34,666 nucleotides of DNA from Pseudomonas sp. C2B4. Its GTDB lineage: Bacteria; Pseudomonadota; Gammaproteobacteria; Pseudomonadales; Pseudomonadaceae. The translations under genes and the position numbers were made by a program. Positions 1-6,827 of this stretch are shown here, one piece after another. The notes under the pieces were generated by a model. It was not told the origin of the DNA. It was given only the letters and a program-made list of their open reading frames with translations, and searched no databases. Where the stretch lies: assembly GCF_013359695.1 (NCBI RefSeq), contig NZ_JABFMU010000064.1:1-34666 (forward strand). The letters run 5' to 3'. Each line of letters opens with the position of its first letter. Positions within the stretch are counted from its first letter, which is position 1.

Positions 1-441
1 GTTGGCGAAATCATATCGCCCTTAAGAGGTGTCCGGAATTATTAGGCCAGTTCAGCCTGCTCGCGAAGGACGTCAACGATAACGCGGGCCGTCTGGATGA
101 ACGCGTTGCCCAGACATTCTTCGCGAGCAGGCTCGCTCCCACAGGTCTGCGTTCATGGGATCTTTCAGGGCGGATCAAGGCTTCGCAGCCCTCATCCCGT
201 AACCGCAAGTGCCTTTAAACAAACGCTCGCGGAGGATGTTTAACGAATAGGCGAAGGTTTCCTGCACGAGGTGGAACCTTGGGGAGTCGCCGACGGTTCC
301 AGCTTGCGTCAAAAACATCGCGGCTTTCATACAGGAATCTAAACTTGTCCGTAGGCCCGGGGTTACCGGCTGATTATGGAAATGTGAGGCGAAGAAACGA
401 GCAGTAGGCGTCGAGGTTCAACCTGGCGAGGAGGGAGGACG
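1..441. other. Upstream non-coding stretch with one REPIN-like hairpin
   Basis: No convincing gene is seen here. Positions 56-146 hold a REP-type inverted repeat, listed separately. A 7-bp inverted repeat, TGGAACC at 272-278 and GGTTCCA at 295-301, lies upstream of the first gene and could be a regulatory site, but I cannot assign it. The first gene is preceded by a purine-rich Shine-Dalgarno region (GGAGGGAGGA) ending just before its ATG at 442. Confidence 0.6.
56..146. repeat. REPIN-like inverted repeat, copy A
   Basis: Two inverted arms face each other: CCTGCTCGCGAA at 56-67 and TTCGCGAGCAGG at 120-131. The right side continues into CTCGCTCCCACAGG. This is the REP core common in fluorescent pseudomonads. 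The interior carries GGACGTCAACGATAACGCG, which recurs in reverse complement inside copies B and C, so these copies share more than their arms. Such elements are non-autonomous and are mobilised in trans by RAYT transposases. No RAYT gene is present in this window. Confidence 0.85.
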
Positions 442-822
442 ATGAGAGTATTGCGATGGGGCACGTTGGTATTAGTGGCATGGGTGACCCTGGTGACGGC
501 ATCGGGTATTGCCCGCGCCGAAGGGGTTGCCATGATCACCGGCGAGCAATGGTTGCAGTCGTCGGAGCAGCTCAAGAAGGTTTATCTCATCGGCATCGCC
601 AATGCCTACGAGGTGGAGACAGCCTACTATGGGGCGAAGCCGCCGTCCGATGAGCAGAGCCTTATTCCACGTTTCGGCAGGGGCTTGAAGGGCCATACGC
701 TCGATACCGTGCGCGAAGGTCTCAACCAGTGGTACGCCGCCAATCCCGACCGAGTGAAACGACCCGTCATCGAGACCATCTGGTTCGAGATGGTTTTGCC
801 CGGCCTGAAGCAGAATAAGTAG
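442..822 (+). CDS. Exported hypothetical protein, 126 aa
   Basis: The start at 442 has a strong purine-rich ribosome site directly upstream. Residues 1 to about 26 form a classical signal peptide: MRVLRW, then a hydrophobic stretch, then an Ala-rich cleavage region around ARAEG. The mature part of about 100 residues is mostly helical, with a central YLIGIANAYEVE segment and a later LNQWYAANPDR segment. The pattern, a helix followed by a 'yaaNPdR' helix, is loosely reminiscent of small periplasmic Rap1a/Tai-like proteins, but the cysteines of that family are absent. I do not recognise a function. It lies 11 bp before a small lipoprotein gene on the same strand, so the two are probably co-transcribed. 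Confidence 0.8.
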   Translation: MRVLRWGTLVLVAWVTLVTASGIARAEGVAMITGEQWLQSSEQLKKVYLIGIANAYEVETAYYGAKPPSDEQSLIPRFGRGLKGHTLDTVREGLNQWYAANPDRVKRPVIETIWFEMVLPGLKQNK

Positions 823-833
823 CGGAGGTGAAC

Positions 834-1061
834 ATGAAGAGGTCTCTATTGTTTGCCGCAGTCTTCACCGTAGCGAGCCTGATCGGTTGCACCTCGATGA
901 CTGCCAGGCAGCAGGGGACGGTGAGCGGTGCGGCCATCGGTGCTGCGGCCGGCGCTGGCATAGCCGCTATCTCCGGTGGCAGTGGATGGACTGGCGCCGC
1001 GATCGGCGCTGTCGCCGGCGGGGTTGCCGGCAATATCAAAGGCAGCAGGCAACAGAAGTAG
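834..1061 (+). CDS. Small glycine-zipper lipoprotein, 75 aa
   Basis: The ATG at 834 is preferred over an in-frame GTG at 828, because GGAGG at 824-828 sits 5 nt upstream of it. The protein begins with a lipoprotein signal ending in a lipobox (SLIGC), so Cys19 would be lipidated. The rest is a repeated small-residue pattern (AAIGAAAGAGIAA, then GAAIGAVAGGVAGN) forming a two-helix glycine zipper, as in the 17-kDa/OsmB/YMGG-like outer-membrane lipoproteins. This family is envelope-associated, with a structural or stress-related role. The length is normal for the family. The exact role is unknown. Confidence 0.8.
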   Translation: MKRSLLFAAVFTVASLIGCTSMTARQQGTVSGAAIGAAAGAGIAAISGGSGWTGAAIGAVAGGVAGNIKGSRQQK

Positions 1062-1286
1062 ACGGACCCATCTCAACGGCGAAGGCCGGATCGTCGCGGC
1101 CAGTTCGGCGAACGGGTTCGTCGGCAACATGGCTAGCCGCCTTGCTGCCGCCAAAGTACACAAGCTCAAACCGCTGTCGATCGAGCGGTCGCTGGTTGAG
1201 CTGCCGGTGCCGCGATCGGTCGCTGCATGCCTGGGCAAACTGTTTTCCGACTCCCCCACAACAGCAATAATCGAAAAGGAAATACC

Positions 1287-1772
1287 ATGCACCGGATATC
1301 GCTACGCATCGCCAGCATTCTTGCCTTTCTGTTGTTTGCCCAGTTTTCGGTTGCAGCGGACAAACAGAACACCCTGGACGTTATCAACGCTTACATGAGC
1401 GCGTGGAACAAACATGACCCGGACGCGGCGGCACAATATTTTGCCGAGAACGGGGAATTTCTGGACGCCTCGGTAGGGGTTCCTAAAGTCGGCAGGGAAG
1501 CGGCCAGGGTCGAGGTCATCAAACTCTTTATCGATGCGGTGCCCGATCTGAAGTGGCAGATGGTTGGCCAGCCGGTTATCGACGGCGACAACATTGCCTT
1601 TGAATGGCAGTTCGAGGGGAACAATACCGGTGCCTGGGCGCCTGAAACGCCAGCAACCAACAAGCCGTTGTCCTTCAAGGGCGTCAGTTTCATTCGGTTG
1701 AAGGACGGCAAGATCGCGTCGCAGCATGATTACTATGATGCGCTGTCGTTCAACAAGCAGCTGGGTTGGTAA
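1287..1772 (+). CDS. Exported SnoaL/NTF2-like protein, 161 aa
   Basis: The ATG at 1287 follows AAAAGGA at 1274-1280. An upstream extension in the same frame has no ribosome site and would spoil the signal peptide. Residues 1 to about 23 are a signal peptide ending FSVAAD. The remainder has the NTF2-like fold pattern of ketosteroid-isomerase/SnoaL-like proteins: an N-terminal helix (VINAYMSAWNKHDPDAAAQYF), a 'GEFLDA' strand, and C-terminal strands (GVSFIRLKDGKIASQHDYYD). These proteins bind small ligands or act as cyclases or isomerases. An exported version in Pseudomonas has no assigned substrate. A good intrinsic terminator follows at 1791. Confidence 0.8.
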   Translation: MHRISLRIASILAFLLFAQFSVAADKQNTLDVINAYMSAWNKHDPDAAAQYFAENGEFLDASVGVPKVGREAARVEVIKLFIDAVPDLKWQMVGQPVIDGDNIAFEWQFEGNNTGAWAPETPATNKPLSFKGVSFIRLKDGKIASQHDYYDALSFNKQLGW

Positions 1773-1790
1773 TTCAAACACTGCCTGCAA

Positions 1791-1820
1791 AAAAAGAGCC
1801 CATTGGCTGGGCTCGTTTTT
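1791..1820 (+). terminator. Rho-independent terminator
   Basis: GAGCCCA at 1796-1802 pairs with TGGGCTC at 1808-1814 around a 5-nt loop. The stem is preceded by five A and followed by GTTTTT. It lies 23 bp past the stop of the SnoaL-like gene. Confidence 0.9.
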
Positions 1821-2026
1821 GCCCCTTGCAAACGCTGCCCCTACGCAAAGCAGGCAGTGATCGGGTAAGGGGCGGGCTTATTGTTTGCAGTTGTGAGCTT
1901 CCGCTCATGGCATCAAAGCGGTGGGTTTCCGGGTGAGGATCAGGGCGTGGTTGAGGCGATGGATCAGGCGTGAGAAATCCGCTGACGGGCTGACATTCGG
2001 CGTCTATTGCTGCTGTGGATTCGAAC

Positions 2027-2947
2027 TCACAGCTCACGGGCCCAGGTCTGGCTGACGAGATCCTTGCCGAAACTGTGGGTCGGCTCTTCCTCAACCAACT
2101 CGAAACCCGCTTTCTGGTAGAGCTTTCGCGCATCAACGAGCGCGCTCATCGTCCACAGCACCATTTTCCTGTAGCCAGCCTGGCGGGCGAAGCGAAGGCA
2201 TTCTTCGACCAGGCGCTGGCCGATGCCCAGGCCACGTGCACTGGCGTCGACGTAGAGCATGCGCAGTTTGGCGGTGGTTTCGTCGTGCCTCACGACGAAC
2301 ACGGAGCCGATGACCTCGCCGTTTTTTTCCGCGATCCAGCAGCGGTCGGAGGCCGGATCGAACTCGCGCAGATACCGGGCCACGATCTCGGCCACCAGCG
2401 CTTCGAATTCAGAATTCCAGCCGTACTCGCGGGTATAGAGGGCCGCCTGTTGCTGCACCACTTTGCCCATGTCTCCCGCTTGAGGATCGCGCAGCAAGTA
2501 GCTCGAATCCCGCTCTCCCAACAGATTTTCAATCAACTTCATGGCCACTATCAGTTGATGCTGCTGTGGCTCGGACAGGCGTTCGAGCATGGCAATGACT
2601 TCTTCCCGGGAGGCCTTCTCCAGTGGAGCAAGCACCGAGCGACCCCGTTCAGTGATATGCAGTTGGGAGGCGCGAGCATCCGTTGCGCTGCGTACTTTCT
2701 GGATCAATCCTTTCTTTTCGAATCCGCTGGTCATTCGGCTCATGTAGCCGGCATCCAGGCTGAGCATCTGGCGCAGATCGGCGCTGGTCAGGTCGCCGCG
2801 AGAGGCGAGTTCATAAAGGATCCGGGTTTCGGTCAGCGAGAACTCGCTTTGAAGGAGGTGTTCTTGCAGCACGCCGATCTGATGCGTGTAGAAACGGTTG
2901 AAGCGGCGAACGATGTCGGCGCGCTCGATGAGGGGAGTCGTGGACAT
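2027..2947 (-). CDS. MarR-family regulator fused to GNAT acetyltransferase, 306 aa
   Basis: Residues about 10-145 are a MarR winged helix: helix-rich dimerisation segment, HTH around residues 53-75 (LTSADLRQMLSLDAGYMSRM), and a wing (RSATDARASQLHITERG). Residues about 155-300 are a GNAT N-acetyltransferase with the acetyl-CoA pyrophosphate loop RGLGIGQRL at 238-246 and a C-terminal YQKAGFELVEEE segment. This fused architecture is known in many proteobacteria. The MarR half would control expression and the GNAT half would acetylate an unidentified substrate. The gene stands alone and has its own twin palindromic operator immediately upstream (2961-3000), which suggests autoregulation. Confidence 0.88.
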   Translation of the reverse strand: MSTTPLIERADIVRRFNRFYTHQIGVLQEHLLQSEFSLTETRILYELASRGDLTSADLRQMLSLDAGYMSRMTSGFEKKGLIQKVRSATDARASQLHITERGRSVLAPLEKASREEVIAMLERLSEPQQHQLIVAMKLIENLLGERDSSYLLRDPQAGDMGKVVQQQAALYTREYGWNSEFEALVAEIVARYLREFDPASDRCWIAEKNGEVIGSVFVVRHDETTAKLRMLYVDASARGLGIGQRLVEECLRFARQAGYRKMVLWTMSALVDARKLYQKAGFELVEEEPTHSFGKDLVSQTWAREL

Positions 2948-2960
2948 GACAATGCTCGAA

Positions 2961-3000
2961 TGGTTGCTTTAAGCAACTATATATTTGCCTAAAGCAACCA
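2961..3000. promoter_or_regulatory. Twin MarR-type operator upstream of the MarR-GNAT gene
   Basis: Perfect 11-bp inverted arms TGGTTGCTTTA (2961-2971) and TAAAGCAACCA (2990-3000) bracket an AT-rich centre. Each arm is part of a shorter palindrome: TTGCTT-T-AAGCAA at 2964-2976 (perfect) and TTGCCT-A-AAGCAA at 2985-2997 (one mismatch). Their centres are 21 bp apart, or two helical turns. This fits two MarR dimers on the same face of the helix. The site lies 14 bp before the start codon, so it probably overlaps the promoter. Confidence 0.8.
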
Positions 3001-3032
3001 TGTCAAACATTTTGAAGAAAGAGAGGCTGTTC

Positions 3033-3734
3033 TCAGAGGGCGCGCTGGTTGACCCGGGCCATGAGTTGCTCGGCGGTTTCCTTGCGTTCCGAGTAGCGAT
3101 CCACCAAGGAATCCTGGTGGCCGCGCAGCAATAGGGTGAACTTCACCAGCTCTTCCATCACGTCGACGACGCGGTCGTAGTACGCCGACGGCTTCATCCG
3201 GTTGGCCTCGTCGAACTCTGTCCAGGCCTTTGGTACCGAGGATTGATTGGGGATGGTGAACATGCGCATCCAGCGGCCCAGCACGCGCAACTGATTGACC
3301 ACGTTGAAGGACTGCGAGCCGCCACAGACTTGCATCACCGCCAGCGTCTTGCCCTGGGTCGGACGAATGGCGCCGAGTGCCAGGGGAATCCAGTCGATCT
3401 GCGCCTTGAACACGGCCGACATCGCGCCATGCCGCTCCGGCGAACACCAGACCTGACCTTCGGACCACAGCACCAGGTCGCGCAGCTCCTGAACCTTGGG
3501 ATGCTCTGTTGGAACATCGTCGGGCAACGGCAAGCCGGACGGATTGAAAATGCGGGTTTCTGCGCCCAGGTGCTGCAGCAGGCGGGCGGCTTCTTCCACC
3601 AGCAGACGACTGAACGAGCGCTCGCGGGTCGATCCGTACAGCAGCAGGATGCGTGGTTTGTGATCACCCGGACGGGACGCGATCTGCGCGTCGTCGAACA
3701 GGGAATGATCCAGGTTGGGCAGTTGCTCTGACAT
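3033..3734 (-). CDS. arsH: ArsH, NADPH-dependent FMN reductase / organoarsenical oxidase, 233 aa
   Basis: The protein has a flavodoxin-like NADPH:FMN reductase core. A phosphate-binding loop LLLYGSTRERSFSRLL starts near residue 30, followed by the segments SGLPLPDD and WSEGQVWCSPERHG, and PTQGKTLAVMQVCGGSQSFN, all typical of ArsH. The length of about 233 residues is normal. ArsH oxidises trivalent methylated or aromatic arsenicals to the less toxic pentavalent forms and also acts as a quinone/azo reductase. It starts 12 bp after the arsC stop, with an AGGAGG ribosome site in the gap, so it is the last gene of the arsR-arsC-arsH operon. Confidence 0.95.
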   Translation of the reverse strand: MSEQLPNLDHSLFDDAQIASRPGDHKPRILLLYGSTRERSFSRLLVEEAARLLQHLGAETRIFNPSGLPLPDDVPTEHPKVQELRDLVLWSEGQVWCSPERHGAMSAVFKAQIDWIPLALGAIRPTQGKTLAVMQVCGGSQSFNVVNQLRVLGRWMRMFTIPNQSSVPKAWTEFDEANRMKPSAYYDRVVDVMEELVKFTLLLRGHQDSLVDRYSERKETAEQLMARVNQRAL

Positions 3735-3746
3735 GTGTCCTCCTGC

Positions 3747-4217
3747 TCAGAGAGCGCCGATTCGGTCCAGCTCGCGTTGAAGCTCTTCGCGGCTGAGACG
3801 GTTGAAGGGAAGGGCGAGGAAGGCTTTGCAGCGTTGCTCGATGTGCGCCAGCGTGGCGCGGAAGGCGGCGTCGACCGTCGCTTCGTCACCCACGACATCC
3901 GAAGGATCTTCCAGGCCCCAGTGGGATTTGAGCGCCGGGCCGAAATACACCGGGCAGCTTTCGCCCGCGGCCTTGTCGCACACGGTAATGACGATATCCG
4001 GCAGGTTGTCCTCGAAGGCCTCGTTGCCCTTGCTGCTCAAGCCATCAATGGCGATACCGGCCTGCGACAAGGTGGTCAGGCTGCGCGGCAGCACGTGACC
4101 CTTGGGAAAGCTGCCTGAGCTCACCGCTTCGAATCCCTGTGGCGCCAGGTGATTGAACATGGCTTCTGAAAGGATGCTGCGGCAGCTGTTGGCCGTGCAC
4201 ATGAACAGGACTCGCAT
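3747..4217 (-). CDS. arsC: ArsC, thioredoxin-family arsenate reductase (LMW-PTPase fold), 156 aa
   Basis: The N-terminus carries the anion-binding loop CTANSCRS with Cys7 as nucleophile. The redox pair Cys80 and Cys88 sits in VCDKAAGESCPV, and a WGLEDPSD motif supplies the general acid Asp. This three-cysteine layout is that of the thioredoxin-coupled ArsC (S. aureus pI258 type), not the glutaredoxin-coupled plasmid R773 type. It reduces arsenate to arsenite in the cytoplasm. In most ars operons an ArsB or Acr3 pump lies between arsR and arsC. Here only about 73 bp separate the two genes, so arsenite export must be encoded elsewhere if it occurs. Confidence 0.95.
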   Translation of the reverse strand: MRVLFMCTANSCRSILSEAMFNHLAPQGFEAVSSGSFPKGHVLPRSLTTLSQAGIAIDGLSSKGNEAFEDNLPDIVITVCDKAAGESCPVYFGPALKSHWGLEDPSDVVGDEATVDAAFRATLAHIEQRCKAFLALPFNRLSREELQRELDRIGAL

Positions 4218-4290
4218 GGATTGCTCCTGCCGCTCCGGGCGGACTTCAAAGGCTCAGGCGTAGCGCCAGGGCCGGGAGGGTGAGGGGGAT

Positions 4291-4638
4291 TCAGCAGCAG
4301 GCGGCGTCGCGGACAGGACGTTCGTCCATGTTTTGCAGGCGCGAAGCGTTGTTCTGCAGCCAATCGGCATTGGCCTGCAAGGTGAGCTGCAGGATCTCGT
4401 GGACCCAGGCGGGTAGCTCCGGATTGAGGCGGTAATAGACCCACTGCCCCTGACGGCGATCCAGCAACAGGCCGCTGCTGCGCAGTTGGGCGAGGTGACG
4501 GCTGATCTTCGGCTGGCTGTCGTCGAGGGCGCACATCAGCTCGCACACACACAGCTCACCCTGTTGGGCGATGAGCAGGGTGGCGCGGACGCGGGTCTCG
4601 TCAGCCAGGCTCTTGAATACCTCGGGAGGCGTGATCAT
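4291..4638 (-). CDS. arsR: ArsR, arsenite-responsive repressor, 115 aa
   Basis: This is an ArsR/SmtB winged-helix repressor. The start at 4638 (MITPPEVF) is preferred over an extension to 4683, because it matches the usual family N-terminus and leaves the operator upstream of the coding region. The metal site ELCVCEL gives Cys30 and Cys32 in helix 3, the classical As(III)/Sb(III) sensor. The recognition helix is DSQPKISRHLAQLR. The wing is RRQGQWVYYRL. The protein ends in a Cys-Cys pair, which is common in Pseudomonas ArsR. It is the first gene of arsR-arsC-arsH and should repress the operon until arsenite binds. Confidence 0.95.
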   Translation of the reverse strand: MITPPEVFKSLADETRVRATLLIAQQGELCVCELMCALDDSQPKISRHLAQLRSSGLLLDRRQGQWVYYRLNPELPAWVHEILQLTLQANADWLQNNASRLQNMDERPVRDAACC

Positions 4639-4639
4639 G

Positions 4640-4690
4640 CTGGGCACCTTTACATATGAATAACCGAATATACGGATATCCATATATTAA
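4640..4690 (-). promoter_or_regulatory. Putative ars promoter/operator
   Basis: The 50 bp upstream of arsR are AT-rich and full of short inverted repeats around ATATG, CGAATATACGGATAT and CATATA. They resemble the imperfect 12-2-12 type ArsR/SmtB operators. I cannot mark exact half-sites. On the minus strand AAGGTG lies about 8 nt before the ATG at 4638 as ribosome site. Confidence 0.55.
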
Positions 4691-4813
4691 AAGCAAGGTT
4701 CACGTTTCCGGCCCAGGCTTTGCGTCGACGGGACGCCCCCAAAAATCACTTCAGGGCCCGGGCGGGTTTGTTCAGGTATTCTGGATTCACCCGATACCGG
4801 ACTGGAGCCTTGC

Positions 4814-5272
4814 ATGAAAGTGGGCGTGATCTCCGATACCCATGGCTTGCTGCGTGCCGAAGCCCTTGCCGCGCTGGCAGGCTGCGCGCGGATCATCCAC
4901 GCCGGCGACATCGGCAAGCCCGAGATCCTCGAGCAACTGGCGTCGATTGCGCCATTGCATGTGGTGCGCGGGAACAACGACCTGAACGCCCCCTGGGCAG
5001 AACAGCTCGCCGATCACCTGAGCTTTGACCTCGATGGATGGCAGGCCTTGCTGGTCCATGACATGGCCGATGTGCCGGCATTGCTGGATGCCGGCACCCG
5101 TCTGGTGATCACCGGCCATTCGCACAAGCCACGCATCGAATGGCGCGGTGAACAGCTCTACCTCAATCCCGGCAGCGCCGGTCCGCGCCGCTTCAAGTTG
5201 CCCGTGACGCTGGCGCTGCTGGAGGTGCGAGCGCATTCGATCGAGTCGCAGTTGATTTCGCTGCTGGAATGA
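4814..5272 (+). CDS. YfcE/MJ0936-type metallophosphoesterase, 152 aa
   Basis: All blocks of the calcineurin-like metallophosphoesterase fold are present in a minimal 152-residue protein: DTH at 8-10, HAGDIG near 35, RGNND near 56, VHDM near 81, and GHSHKP near 98. The NPGSAGPRR motif near the C-terminus is typical of the YfcE/MJ0936 phosphodiesterase subfamily, which binds two Mn ions and hydrolyses phosphodiester model substrates. The natural substrate is unknown. It is transcribed divergently from arsR and appears monocistronic. Confidence 0.9.
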   Translation: MKVGVISDTHGLLRAEALAALAGCARIIHAGDIGKPEILEQLASIAPLHVVRGNNDLNAPWAEQLADHLSFDLDGWQALLVHDMADVPALLDAGTRLVITGHSHKPRIEWRGEQLYLNPGSAGPRRFKLPVTLALLEVRAHSIESQLISLLE

Positions 5273-5284
5273 CCACCGATCGCT

Positions 5285-5313
5285 GAAGAAGTTTGTTCAG
5301 GCTAAACGTCTTC
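5285..5313. terminator. Possible shared hairpin between convergent genes
   Basis: GAAGAAGTTT (5285-5294) can pair with AAACGTCTTC (5304-5313) with one mismatch around a 9-nt loop. It sits between the convergent stops of the phosphoesterase and reductase genes. There is no clear T-tract, so termination is only plausible. Confidence 0.35.
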
Positions 5314-5920
5314 AAAACGTTCCCGTACGCACCTCGCCACTGCGCTCGTACCGGGCGATCAGCACGCCGCCAGGCGTATTGATCGAGTCCGCCAAGGTAA
5401 AGGCCGACGCCTGGGCGTTGTCGTCGAACAAGCGCTTGCCACGGCCGAGCAGGACGGGAAAGGTCATCAGTCGCAGTTCGTCCACCAACCCGGCGGCAAG
5501 CAGTTGGCGCACCAGATCGCCGCTGCCCTGGGTCAGCAGGCGGGAATCGCCTTCGTGCTTAAGTGTACGGATCGCATCGACGAGGTTTCCCTCCAGCGCC
5601 TGACTGTTGTGCCAATCAAGCGAATCGGGTCGATGGGTGGCCACATGCTTGGGGACGCTGTTGAACAGGTCGGCGATGACGTTTGAACCGGCCTGAATGT
5701 GTGGCCAATACCCGGCGAAGATGTCGTAGGTGCGCCGCCCCAGCAGCAATTCGAACGGCTGCGAGAACAGGTCCTGTATGGCCTGGCCGGTGACTTCGTC
5801 GGCGTAGGGCACGATCCAGCCACCGAAGCCAAAGCCGTCGCTGCGGTCTTCTTCCGGCCCGCCGGGTGCCTGAATGACGCCATCGAGGCTGATGAAAGCG
5901 GCAACGGTGAGTGTGCGCAT
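5312..5920 (-). CDS. RibD C-terminal / dihydrofolate-reductase-like protein, 202 aa
   Basis: The start at 5920 (MRTLTVAAFISLDGVIQAPGG) has a GAGGAGAAG ribosome site. A longer in-frame start at 5971 would run into the adjacent repeat. The protein has the RibD-C/DHFR-like Rossmann fold: an N-terminal strand with SLDGVIQ, an LLGRRTYDIFAGYW nucleotide-binding loop, LLTQGSGDLVRQLLAAGLVDEL (the usual 'G-S..l...L...glvDEl' motif) and PVLLGRGKRLF. These YyaP/YwjB-like proteins are presumed NADPH-dependent reductases of unknown substrate. It is monocistronic and convergent with the phosphoesterase. Confidence 0.88.
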   Translation of the reverse strand: MRTLTVAAFISLDGVIQAPGGPEEDRSDGFGFGGWIVPYADEVTGQAIQDLFSQPFELLLGRRTYDIFAGYWPHIQAGSNVIADLFNSVPKHVATHRPDSLDWHNSQALEGNLVDAIRTLKHEGDSRLLTQGSGDLVRQLLAAGLVDELRLMTFPVLLGRGKRLFDDNAQASAFTLADSINTPGGVLIARYERSGEVRTGTF

Positions 5921-5945
5921 GGTCTTCTCCTCATTCGTCCGGACC

Positions 5946-6036
5946 CTTGCTCGCGATGGACGTCTTAACAACGCGATCCGCCAGACAGCACGCGTTATCG
6001 TTGACGTCCTTCGCGAGCAGGCTCGCTCCCACAGGG
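5946..6036. repeat. REPIN-like inverted repeat, copy B
   Basis: A left arm (TTGCTCGCGATGGACGTC) and a right arm (GACGTCCTTCGCGAGCAGG) followed by CTCGCTCCCACAGGG enclose a short interior. That interior includes CGCGTTATCGTTGACGTCC, the same block found in reverse complement in copy A and again in copy C. It lies between the reductase and methyltransferase genes. Confidence 0.8.
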
Positions 6037-6042
6037 ATGAGT

Positions 6043-6711
6043 TCAGTATGGTTCAGCCACCAACAGCAACGACTGCGGCACAGGGCTTTGCGGGTGCTGT
6101 GGCTCTTGCAGTTCAACCACCCGCAAGCCGGCCATGTCCAGCGCCCTGATCCAGCTGGACAGCGTACGGAAGTACCACGGCATGGGCTGCCACTGGCCCT
6201 GGAACCCGTTGAAGGATTCTTCGCGCCAGCCATCCTGATAATCGCCCGCCGCTGCGGCCCATGGGTGCAGGGTCTGGATGATCAGCGCGCCGCCAGGGGC
6301 GAGCAGGGCATTCATGGCGGCCAGCAGGGGAATGATGTCCTGGTGCAGCAGGGCGAAATTGGCGCAGATCAGGTCGTAATCCCTGCCAATGTCCACCTTC
6401 GCCTCGACCAGTTCCTCATAGCTCGCCAGATGCACGTTTGAGGCGCCCGCCGTCCGTGCCGCTTCGACCAGCGTCCCATCGCCATCAACTCCGATCGCGT
6501 CGATGCCCCGTTCAGCCAGCGCCCGCAACAGCCAGCCCTCACCGCAGCCCAGGTCGAGCACGCGCTCGGGCTGGCGGCCTTGCACTGCCAGCAGGATCGC
6601 CTGGTCGGTGACCTGCAGGCGACTTTCGATGGTGCCAGTGCGAATGGCCTCGATCCAGGATCGGGCGTTGTGGTGCCAGCTTTGCAGGAGGCGCGATTCA
6701 GGGGCGGGCAT
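6043..6711 (-). CDS. Class I SAM-dependent methyltransferase, 222 aa
   Basis: Motif I of the Rossmann methyltransferase fold is VLDLGCGEGWLLRAL near residue 51. It is followed by the acidic residue at the end of strand 2 (IGVDGDGTLV) and a post-motif DLICANFALLHQD near 113. A late LAPGGALIIQTLHPW is the usual motif III. The N-terminal WHHNARSWIEAIRTGTIESR is characteristic of a conserved Pseudomonas methyltransferase of unknown substrate, probably acting on a small molecule. The gene appears to stand alone. Confidence 0.88.
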   Translation of the reverse strand: MPAPESRLLQSWHHNARSWIEAIRTGTIESRLQVTDQAILLAVQGRQPERVLDLGCGEGWLLRALAERGIDAIGVDGDGTLVEAARTAGASNVHLASYEELVEAKVDIGRDYDLICANFALLHQDIIPLLAAMNALLAPGGALIIQTLHPWAAAAGDYQDGWREESFNGFQGQWQPMPWYFRTLSSWIRALDMAGLRVVELQEPQHPQSPVPQSLLLVAEPY

Positions 6712-6787
6712 GTCGTTGACCGAAGGGGTTGGATGGGTAAAAAGAATAGGTCAAGTTCGGGCAGGTCGAGCGGTGGCAGCGCTGTTC

Positions 6788-6820
6788 GTAAAATGGACCC
6801 GCCAGAACGGCGGGTCCGAA
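6788..6820 (-). terminator. Terminator of the M20 dipeptidase gene
   Basis: A perfect 9-bp stem, GGACCCGCC (6795-6803) and GGCGGGTCC (6809-6817), has a 5-nt loop. On the minus strand it is followed by ATTTTA. It begins 10 bp past the stop of the dipeptidase gene. Confidence 0.85.
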
Positions 6821-6827
6821 GGGTGGA

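Noticed and set aside
976..1398. 140-codon plus-strand open frame between the lipoprotein and SnoaL-like genes
   Set aside because: It overlaps both neighbours in another frame, has no ribosome site, and its middle only vaguely recalls a short-chain dehydrogenase segment (RIVAASSANGFVGN). Probably a shadow frame.
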